From: Calditrichota bacterium
GTDB lineage: Bacteria > Calditrichota > Calditrichia > Calditrichales > Calditrichaceae
DNA: 32,835 bases
Reading direction: 5' to 3'
NCBI GenBank assembly: GCA_024278755.1
Contig: JAJRSO010000010.1
Coordinates: 1 to 32,835, forward strand
The position numbers were made by a program, and so were the translations under genes. The notes beneath the pieces were generated by a model, which was not told the DNA's origin, did not search any database, and saw only the letters and a list, made by a program, of their open reading frames with translations. Below are positions 24,405 through 32,835 of this stretch, one piece after another. How positions within the stretch are numbered: the stretch's first letter is position 1; every line of letters starts with the position of its first letter.

Positions 24405-24668
24405 TTATGAAACCAGTTCTTCATAAACACTTACTTTTTTGCGATTACGGTCTTTCCGTTCGAACTGAACAAAACCGTTGATTTTGGCAAACAGCGTATC
24501 ATCGCCGCCGATGCCTACATTGTTACCGGGATGGATTTTCGTACCACGCTGACGCATAATAATAGAACCCGCTGTAACAAACTCACCGCCGAACGCTTTA
24601 ACGCCAAGACGTTTGGAATGGCTTTCGCGTCCGTTTCTGGAACTACCAACACCTTTCTTATGAGCCAT
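24405..24668 (-). CDS. rpmA: 50S ribosomal protein L27
   Basis: An 87-residue protein starting [20 protein letters not shown], with the L27 signatures [20 protein letters not shown] and [17 protein letters not shown]27 lies near the peptidyl-transferase centre of the large subunit. It begins directly with MAHKKG, so the cleaved N-terminal extension found in Firmicutes is absent. AAGGAGG lies just before the start. Its ATG shares one base with the stop of rplU (TAATG), so the two are coupled. Confidence 0.97.
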   Translation of the reverse strand: MAHKKGVGSSRNGRESHSKRLGVKAFGGEFVTAGSIIMRQRGTKIHPGNNVGIGGDDTLFAKINGFVQFERKDRNRKKVSVYEELVS

Positions 24669-25213
24669 TACGCCTCCTTTTCTTTCGCTTTAGCAGCCGC
24701 TTTTTTGGGAGCCGCTTTCGGTTTAGCGGTTTTAGCTTTTGTTTCTGTTTTCGGCTTGGCCTCTTTTTTAGCGGCCGGCGCCTTTTTTGCTGTTGTTTCC
24801 TTTTTAGCGGCTGTTTTCTTTACAGCTGCCGGCGCTTTTGCCGCTTTGGTTTCCGTTGCCGGCTTTGCTTCTGTTTTGGCTTTAGCCTTTGACGGTTTAG
24901 CCACACCGATATCTTCGATTTTTATCAGAGAAAACCCCTGACGGTGGCCGTTTTTCTTCTGATAGCCTTTGCGGCGTTTTTTCTTGAAAACAATCACTTT
25001 TTTATCGCGCCCGTGTTCAACGATAGAAGCGGTAACCGTCATATTTTTTACAACCGGTTGGCCGATTTCGGTAACGCCGGCGTCGTCCGTATAGGTAAGA
25101 ACGCGGTCGAATACGACTTTACTGCCGCCCTCGGCTTCGAGCAGAGGGACTTTTATGTTTTTATTTTTCTCAACCTGGAATTGTTTCCCGGCAATTTCAA
25201 CTACTGCGTGCAT
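24668..25213 (-). CDS. rplU: 50S ribosomal protein L21 with long Lys/Ala-rich C-terminal tail
   Basis: Residues 1 to about 103 are a normal L21: [20 protein letters not shown] at the start, [19 protein letters not shown] near 77-95 and LIKIEDIG at the end of the fold. The protein then continues for nearly 80 residues of almost only K, A, T, E and P (such as [19 protein letters not shown]), which resembles histone H1 or AlgP-type tails. Most L21 proteins have no such tail. It may bind rRNA or other nucleic acid. TAGGAGAT precedes the ATG. rplU-rpmA follow the RNase G/E gene, the usual bacterial order. Confidence 0.95.
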   Translation of the reverse strand: MHAVVEIAGKQFQVEKNKNIKVPLLEAEGGSKVVFDRVLTYTDDAGVTEIGQPVVKNMTVTASIVEHGRDKKVIVFKKKRRKGYQKKNGHRQGFSLIKIEDIGVAKPSKAKAKTEAKPATETKAAKAPAAVKKTAAKKETTAKKAPAAKKEAKPKTETKAKTAKPKAAPKKAAAKAKEKEA

Positions 25214-25451
25214 CTATATGATCTCCTAAATCTTTCTCATCAGAAAAGAGCGTTTAATATAAATATATGGCCTTTAATTGTCAAACAAATTTTCCGGCAA
25301 TAAGCTTCGTAGTTTTTAGCTTGGGAAAAACAAAAATGTAATACGAAACATGTACCGGAAATTGTAGTGCAATCCGCTGGATTGCGCAGCAAATTAATTT
25401 TCAAATCGTATTTAATCCGTACAAAACAATCCGCGGACGGCGTTACAAAAT

Positions 25452-26999
25452 TTATTTTTTTGGGGGCTCTCCCTGATCCAAACGGGTTTTGTTCAGACGA
25501 TCATACACCTGAAACGTACCGAGAGGAAGCGACTTATCCTGAACGAGTTTAATTTTCATCCAGTATTTCCACATCAGTTTCATCCGTCGGTTGTATCGGC
25601 CCTTATTCATAAAACGGTACACTTCAGGCGTCACCCGAACGGTGATACGGCGATCCCCCCGGCCGAAACGGTAGCGTTGCACCCAGCGTTCCACTGCCGA
25701 AACGGTTGTGTTTAGCGTTGGTACCAAACCGGTTCCGTTACAGACCGGGCAGGCGTCATTTATCGTGTGCACTACGCTGGGACGCACCCGTTGCCGGGTC
25801 ATTTCAATTAAACCGAAGCGGCTGATTTTCTCAATCTTGGTAATGGAACGGTCTTTCGTAAATTCTTTGCGCAGTTCCATAAATACTTTTTTCTTGTTTT
25901 CTTCATTGATCATATCAATAAAATCAATGATAATTAAACCGCCGAAATCGCGCAGACGAGCCTGGCGGGCAATTTCACGGGCGGCGATTAAATTGATCTT
26001 AAGAGAATTACTGTCGTGATCCTTACGGCCGATAAATTTGCCGCTGTTCACATCGATGGAAACCAACGCTTCGGTGGGTTCGATAATCAGCGAACCGCCG
26101 TTTTTGAGCCAAACCTTAGAGTGGCTGAGTTTTTCAATTTCCGGTTCAATATTATAATGATCAAAAATGGAAAGCTTGTCTTTGTAGTAGGAAACTTTAT
26201 GTGACAGGTGCGGCGCCACATATTTTACATACGAAACAATTTCGCGCATTAGTTTACGGGAATCTACCACCACGCTGTTCACATCGGCGGTAAACAGGTC
26301 GCGGATAATGCTGGAAGCCATGGCCATATCTTTAAAAACAAGAGCCGGCGCTTCTTTGCTTTTTATCTCGCCTTCAATTTTTTTCCATTCCGACATTAAT
26401 TTTTTTAAATCTTTACTGAGTTCCCGCTACTGTTTGTTCTCGGCAACGGTACGGATGATCACTCCGAAATGGTCCGGAATGATTTGCCGGGCTAAATTTT
26501 TAAGCCGGCGTCGCTCTTTTTGGTCGGCTATTTTTCGGGAGATACCGATGTTCCGCTTTCCCGGAATGAGCACCATAAACCGTCCGGGAAGCGATAGCTC
26601 CGTGGTAACCCGGCAGCCTTTGGTATTGATGGGCTCTTTAATAATCTGCACCAGAATGTCCTGGCCTTTTTTCAGATTTTTGGCAACGTTAAAATCGTCT
26701 ACCCGTTTATGTCTCGGCTTGTTTTCCGGAGCGGCGTCTTCTTCTTCATAGTCGATAAAATAATCCTGGTAGGTAGCCGATACATCGGAAAAATGTAAAA
26801 AGGCGTTTTGTTCCAAACCGATATCTATAAACACAGCCTGCATGCCGGGGAGTACACGGCTTACTTTTCCTTTGTAAATATCGCCGACCATACGTTCGTA
26901 TTCGGGGCGCTCCACAAAGAGTTCCACCAAATTCGAATCTTCCAAAATAGCGATTCGGGTCTCTTCATTGGTAGCGTTAATAATAATTTCTTTTGTCAT
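25452..26999 (-). pseudogene. rng: Ribonuclease G/E, interrupted by one in-frame TAG
   Basis: Read through one stop, the frame gives about 515 residues, the normal RNase G length. Residues 1-190 hold the S1 domain (GDIYKGKVSRVLPGMQAVFI, then GLEQNAFLHF) and the start of the RNase H-like part. The TAG is at 26427-26429, in VIIRTVAENKQ-stop-RELSKDL; relatives have a normal residue here, so GAG to TAG is one possible change. After it come the catalytic acids in VSIDVNSGKF and IIIDFIDM, and the zinc-link motif CPVCNGTG. The enzyme matures rRNA and decays mRNA. The first product would lack all catalytic residues; the second could start at the ATG at 26396 but lacks the S1 domain. No frameshift or further decay is seen, so a sequence error is also possible. 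Confidence 0.85.
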
Positions 27000-27122
27000 A
27001 GTTTTAGTCGTCCTTCCTTACGAACTGCCGGAAGGAAACAGAGGCATTAAAACGGATGTGTTTAAAAGCGTGTTTACAAGTATTCGGAAAAGGTTTAAAC
27101 GATTCATTTTAATCGGTTTGCC

Positions 27123-27143
27123 TCCGGCAGGTCATCTGCCGGA
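27123..27143. repeat. Perfect hairpin between the radical SAM and RNase G genes
   Basis: TCCGGCAG and CTGCCGGA form a perfect eight-base stem around GTCAT. There is no T run. It lies in the 177-base gap in front of the RNase G/E gene, so it could be an mRNA processing or stability element. Confidence 0.5.
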
Positions 27144-27176
27144 AGAAACGAAAAAAATGGATGTTCATGTTCATTT

Positions 27177-29801
27177 CTATTTTAGAATTTCTAAGGGGGT
27201 CATTTCCCTTTTTTCAATTTGGATAAGCTGTCGGCGTCTGTGTACATGTAATTGCTGCGTTTCCAGTTGCCGGCTGCTAAAAAGTTGTTGTAAAATTTCA
27301 CGGATGCGTACCGTACGATGTTCGATGCTGCGGGTTTTAATTTGCAAAATATGATCCTGCCGTTTGAGCGAATCGATAAACGGACGGATATTAATTTGTT
27401 TGTATTTCCCTTTAACCCGGCGTTCTATCTGTATTTCTTCGGCCGTTAGTATTTTTTGAAGGGCTAAATCAAAATCCGCGGCGGATGTGGCTGTGTCGCT
27501 TAAATCCACTTCATATTCGCTACTGTTTATGGCTGCCGCCAGCGCGGTGACTTTTTCGCGAATGACTTTAAAATCGGTAATATTCAGCCCGTCCGGTAAA
27601 TAGGGATTAAGCAATGCGGAAATAGACGCCGGGTCAAAGGCGGCATCAATTTCCATATCCAGATATTCGGCATCGCTGGTGTATCCCAAAGACAGTGGCG
27701 GCGCAAACGATACTTTTGGATGGGGGTTAAACCCCTGGCTGTATAAAAGCGGAAGGCCTGCCTGCTTTGAAGCGCGTTCAAATAAGCGCACTAAGTCCAG
27801 TTGTGATAAATAGCGGGCATAGTTTTTTTTCTGAAACTGCATGCGTACCCGCATGGGTATCGGTTTCGGTTTTGCTTTTTGCGCTTCCGGTTTAATATCT
27901 GTCCAATCCGTTGCCGGTTCTGTTGCTTGCGCCATTTTTTTTGGCCGATAGCAATTGGCATATTCGGCAAAGCTCTGTTTCCGCTGAATACCGCAACCGT
28001 AACAACCGCCTTGCTTGCAGTCGGCCTTGGTCTGTTCGGAAAAGGCTGCGTTTCGATCGTTAGAAAGAAATTTTTTACTGACGCCCTTATCGATATGATC
28101 CCAGGGAAGCGGACTTTCCGTATCCAGTTCCTGTGCAAACCATTCGAAGGGAAGATTGTTTTTTTGAGCCGCCCGCTGCCAAATATCCATCTTAAAGTAT
28201 TCGGACCAGCCGTCAAATTTGGCGCCGTTTCTCCAGGCTTCGTAAATTACTTTAGCCATTCGGCGGTCGGCACGGCCTAAAACGCATTCGAGTAACGACA
28301 CTTCGGGATTCCGCCAATTCATTTTTACCTGGCGGTATCGTGAAAATCGTTGTCTTAAAATTGAAATTTTACTTAGAAATTCTTCACTTGTATCCTGCTT
28401 TTCCCATTGAAACGGTGTGTGTGGTTTCGGCGAAAACGGCGATACCGAAATATTAAAACGGATTCGTCCGTAAGAATTGCTTATTTTCACAACCTCGTCA
28501 ATAAGATCGGCAATGGCTTCTACATCCTCCTCTGTTTCGGTTGGCAGTCCAATCATAAAATAAAATTTTAAAAGTTTCCATCCGTTTTCCAGTGCGATAT
28601 GCAAGGCATTAAATAAATCTTCGGAAGAAATATTTTTGTTAATCACCCTGCGCAGACGCTCACTACCCGCTTCGGGCGCAAAGGTAAAGCCCGATTTTCG
28701 CACCGATGAGGCAAAGGCGGCAATTTCGGGGGTGAAGCTGTCCAGTCGCATGGAAGGAAAAGAAACGTTAATGTTTTTGCCGGACAAGTTTTGCCGGCTG
28801 CTGCGCATTAAGGTATTTAGCTGAGAATAATCGGAAATAGACAGGGATAAGAATGAAACTTCTTCGTATCCGGTGTTTTTAAGTACGGTGTCTATCTGAT
28901 CGATTATATCTTCGGGAGCGCGTTCCCGCGTGGGCCGGTAAATCATTCCGGCGTTGCAGTAACGGCAGCCTTCCGTACAGCCCCGCATTACTTCGACGGC
29001 CAGCCGGTCGTGTGTCACTTCCACCAGCGGCACCAACGGGCTTTGCGGATAAAAGGTATTCTGAAGTCCGGGCAAAATCCGTGTTAGTATTCGTTCCGGC
29101 GCCCGTTCTTCGGTTTTTTTCAGTATGGAAAAATGACCCTGCTCGTCATACTTCGCTTCATAAAAACCCGGTACATAAACGCCGCGGATTTGTGCCAACT
29201 CCTTTAAAATCTCTAAACGGGTTTTCCCCGCCTGTCGCCCTTCTCCAATGGTGTTGCTGATTTCGGTAAAAGCTTCTTCACCGTCACCGATTAAAAAGGC
29301 GTCCATAAATGCGGCCATCGGTTCGGGATTGCAGCTGCAGGGCCCGCCGGCAATAACAAAGGGAGCTTCCTCTTTGCGTTCGGAGGCGTACAGCGCCACA
29401 CGGCCAAGATCGAGCATGTTCAGAATATTGGTGTAGGTTAGTTCATATTGCAGCGTAAAACCGATGATATCAAATTCCGAAAGCGGCGTAAAAGATTCCA
29501 GGCTGTATAAGGGAAGCTGGTGCTCGCGCATTTTGGCTTCCATATCCGGCCAAGGCGCGTAAACCCGTTCGGCCCAGAGTTCTTCCTGTTGATTTAGTAC
29601 GTGATACAAAATATCAAAACCGATATAAGACATGGCAATCTCGTATAACTCCGGGAATGCCAGAGCGATGCGTACCGATATCTTATCCGTATTTTTATGA
29701 ACCGCATTTAATTCGTTGCCGAGATACCGGCCGGGTTTTAAAACAAAGGGTAAAATTCTGCTGTTGAGTGTATGTTCTATATATGTATTTTTTTTCTGCA
29801 T
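27177..29801 (-). CDS. Radical SAM protein fused to a DUF2344 domain (TIGR03960/TIGR03936 type)
   Basis: The protein has about 874 residues. The N-terminal part matches the TIGR03960 family (start KPGRYLGNELNAV). The radical SAM cluster motif is GCTEGCRYCNAGMIYRP (Cys near 275, 279 and 282), which binds the 4Fe-4S cluster. Later Cys pairs in CKQGGCYGCGIQ (about 595-606) may bind another metal. The C-terminal domain, from about 650 (MRVRMQFQKKNYARYLSQLD, then SQGFNPHPKVSFAPPLSLGY), is the TIGR03936/DUF2344 domain. The reaction is not known. The ATG at 29801 is preferred because homologues begin near the KPGRY segment; an upstream ATG at 29852 is possible. It leads the conserved series with RNase G/E, L21 and L27. 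Confidence 0.9.
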   Translation of the reverse strand: MQKKNTYIEHTLNSRILPFVLKPGRYLGNELNAVHKNTDKISVRIALAFPELYEIAMSYIGFDILYHVLNQQEELWAERVYAPWPDMEAKMREHQLPLYSLESFTPLSEFDIIGFTLQYELTYTNILNMLDLGRVALYASERKEEAPFVIAGGPCSCNPEPMAAFMDAFLIGDGEEAFTEISNTIGEGRQAGKTRLEILKELAQIRGVYVPGFYEAKYDEQGHFSILKKTEERAPERILTRILPGLQNTFYPQSPLVPLVEVTHDRLAVEVMRGCTEGCRYCNAGMIYRPTRERAPEDIIDQIDTVLKNTGYEEVSFLSLSISDYSQLNTLMRSSRQNLSGKNINVSFPSMRLDSFTPEIAAFASSVRKSGFTFAPEAGSERLRRVINKNISSEDLFNALHIALENGWKLLKFYFMIGLPTETEEDVEAIADLIDEVVKISNSYGRIRFNISVSPFSPKPHTPFQWEKQDTSEEFLSKISILRQRFSRYRQVKMNWRNPEVSLLECVLGRADRRMAKVIYEAWRNGAKFDGWSEYFKMDIWQRAAQKNNLPFEWFAQELDTESPLPWDHIDKGVSKKFLSNDRNAAFSEQTKADCKQGGCYGCGIQRKQSFAEYANCYRPKKMAQATEPATDWTDIKPEAQKAKPKPIPMRVRMQFQKKNYARYLSQLDLVRLFERASKQAGLPLLYSQGFNPHPKVSFAPPLSLGYTSDAEYLDMEIDAAFDPASISALLNPYLPDGLNITDFKVIREKVTALAAAINSSEYEVDLSDTATSAADFDLALQKILTAEEIQIERRVKGKYKQINIRPFIDSLKRQDHILQIKTRSIEHRTVRIREILQQLFSSRQLETQQLHVHRRRQLIQIEKREMTPLEILK

Positions 29802-29965
29802 TCTGTGAAAAGTAAACGCAAAAAAGCGAATACTATTTCCAATCTGTTTCATTCGACGCTAAATATATCATTTAGGCGAGGAGATAGCAAACTTCTGTAT
29901 CACATACGAAAGTATGCGGGAATATTTTTAATAGCAATTATCAATTTAGTAAGAGAAAATTAATT

Positions 29966-30406
29966 TCAGCCCATTAAATTTTTAATCATTTCCACCACTG
30001 TCGGAACGTTGGCGTGCGTATCGGGAATAATAATTACCGCATCGTCCCCGGCGACGGTTCCGATAATATGATTGTCTTTCAGTTTATCGAGATAAATACC
30101 AACTCCCTGTGCCCGTCCCGCCAAAGTGCGGATAACCACGGTGGATTAATTATGCGTCACGTTGATAATTTCCATACCGATGATGTTTTTCATGGCCCGG
30201 GAATTGTCATCTTCGTGGATAACGTATTTAAAGCCCTCTCCGTCGGGTATGCGCACGATGCCTATTTCGTGCAAATCGCGCGAAAGAGTGGCCTGAGTTG
30301 TGTCAAAGCCAAGATTTTTAAGACTCTGAAGCAGTTTCTCCTGGCTGGATATTTTTCCGCTGGTAATAATTTCTTTGATCTTAGACTGTCTGTTCTTTTT
30401 TGACAT
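29966..30406 (-). pseudogene. argR: Arginine repressor ArgR, interrupted by one in-frame TAA
   Basis: Read through one stop, the frame gives 146 residues, the normal ArgR length. The N-terminal winged helix is intact: KIKEIITSGKISSQEKLLQS, then TTQATLSRDLHEIGIVRI. The TAA is at 30146-30148, in MEIINVTHN-stop-STVVIRTLAG. The C-terminal hexamer and arginine-binding domain continues normally, with IGTVAGDDAVIIIPD (the conserved GTxxGDD motif). The truncated 86-residue product would have a DNA-binding domain but no arginine sensing. ArgR normally represses arginine synthesis genes; none is in the window. Whether the stop is real or an error cannot be decided here. Confidence 0.85.
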
Positions 30407-30606
30407 AATTCAGCTTTCGTATAATCTGACTGCCTATTCAATGTGCGTATTAAAATTAGAAATTTTTGATAAATATTACAAGCCCTGAATATTTTAATTT
30501 AAAAGAGACACAATCTTTTATTCCGGTTCGGCCAGGTTTAGCAAAAATGCAATTTTTTTCTGTTTTTTTTCGTTAACGAATGCAGGGATTTTTCAGGGGG
30601 GAAAAA

Positions 30607-30975
30607 ATGACCAAGCAGGATTATGTAAATCATGGTATGCAGTATTTTGCGCAGAAAAAATATGACCGGGCTATTTTCTTTTTCCGCCGGGCTTTGGAGT
30701 GTGATGAAGAATTTGAAAACGCCTACCGGGCGTTATGCGAATCGTTAAACCGTATAAATGAAATAGATGAAGCGCTTTTATTTGCCCGCCGTTGGGAAGA
30801 ACTAAATAATCGTAATCCATTGGCGCATCTGATGCTATCCAAATTGTATGTGCAAAAGGGAATGAAGATGCAGGCGAAAAAAGAGATGGAATTGTACCGG
30901 CGTTTTCTGGCCGAACAAAAAGCCTTGGCACATACGGCAAAAAAGAAGCTGGCCCTTCCGGAACAGAAAGTTTAA
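30607..30975 (+). CDS. Small TPR-repeat protein
   Basis: This protein has about 122 residues and two or three tetratricopeptide repeats: YVNHGMQYFAQKKYDRAIFF then FRRALECD; ENAYRALCESLNRINEIDEA; PLAHLMLSKLYVQKGMKMQA. A charged tail follows. The start at 30607 is chosen because AGGGGGG lies just before that ATG; the frame is open from 30580 but that start has no ribosome site. There is no signal peptide, so it is probably cytoplasmic and binds partner proteins. It stands alone between argR (divergent) and gdhA (convergent), with a terminator right after it. Confidence 0.8.
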   Translation: MTKQDYVNHGMQYFAQKKYDRAIFFFRRALECDEEFENAYRALCESLNRINEIDEALLFARRWEELNNRNPLAHLMLSKLYVQKGMKMQAKKEMELYRRFLAEQKALAHTAKKKLALPEQKV

Positions 30976-30990
30976 CTGTATAAACGAAAA

Positions 30991-31016
30991 AAGTCCGGCA
31001 AAACCGGACTTTTTTT
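30991..31016. terminator. Bidirectional terminator between the TPR gene and gdhA
   Basis: AAGTCCGG and CCGGACTT pair around CAAAA, with T runs on both strands. It lies 15 bases after the TPR gene and 25 bases after the gdhA stop codon on the other strand. Confidence 0.9.
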
Positions 31017-31040
31017 ATCTACTTTAGTATGATTGAACAA

Positions 31041-32835
<1,795 letters not shown>

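Noticed and set aside
25214-25451. L21 leader RNA or another regulatory RNA in front of rplU
   Set aside because: Only a small hairpin, GCAATCCGCTGGATTGC at 25369-25385, is seen; it looks like a short intergenic repeat, related to the one near 18504, rather than a conserved leader.
29772-29963. Plus-strand frame of 63 residues before the radical SAM gene
   Set aside because: No ribosome site; it overlaps the start region of the radical SAM gene on the other strand and resembles no protein.
25452-30406. A changed genetic code (stop codons read as sense) to explain the interrupted rng and argR
   Set aside because: One stop is TAG, the other TAA, and both codons end other genes normally here, such as mod (TAG) and the recombinase (TAA).

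Overview
The window joins two kinds of DNA. Positions 1 to about 14.1 kb are strongly AT-rich with compact, overlapping minus-strand genes. From about 14.1 kb to the end the DNA has moderate G+C and an ordinary chromosomal gene set. The chromosomal part suggests a Gram-negative-type bacterium of the FCB group, possibly near Calditrichota or Ignavibacteria. The clues are outer-membrane beta-barrel proteins, an NHL-repeat/giant outer-membrane protein pair, and the gene order radical SAM (TIGR03960/TIGR03936 type) - RNase G/E - rplU - rpmA. No rRNA was seen, so this placement is an inference.

Left part (1-14385): I read this as an integron-like cassette array. A plus-strand tyrosine recombinase (13543-14385) sits beside a small att-like site (13459-13504). 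To its left, all genes read away from it. They fall into cassettes, each ending in a 130-140 bp imperfect inverted repeat with integron-type core ends (AAC...GTT). In order from the recombinase: (3) an 8.6-kb defence cassette (XRE regulator, type III restriction subunit Res, three ABC-3C-type genes, type III methylase Mod); (2) a 1.6-kb CD-NTase + SLATT cassette resembling a minimal cyclic-nucleotide anti-phage system; (1) a 3.1-kb cassette with a sodium:solute-symporter-like protein and three uncharacterised proteins; (0) the start of a Dam-type adenine methylase, cut by the window edge. The first 13 bases of each complete cassette are nearly complementary to the sequence at its own end, as expected if each cassette once circularised. 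The recombinase lacks the extra domain that normally marks IntI, so this may be an integron-like system that standard searches would miss. Base composition also changes abruptly inside the recombinase gene.

Middle part (14.4-23.8 kb): a small Cys-rich membrane protein, a Tat-exported LD-carboxypeptidase, an orphan FecCD permease, an SH3-domain lipoprotein, an NHL-repeat protein with a 1180-residue outer-membrane protein, and a small beta-barrel protein with a clear promoter and terminator.

Right part (24.4-32.4 kb): L27, L21 (with a long Lys/Ala-rich tail), RNase G/E, a radical SAM fusion protein, ArgR, a TPR protein and glutamate dehydrogenase. RNase G/E carries one in-frame TAG and ArgR one in-frame TAA; both reading frames continue intact after the stop. 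Either these are real nonsense mutations or they are sequence errors. Several REP-like hairpins lie in the intergenic regions.
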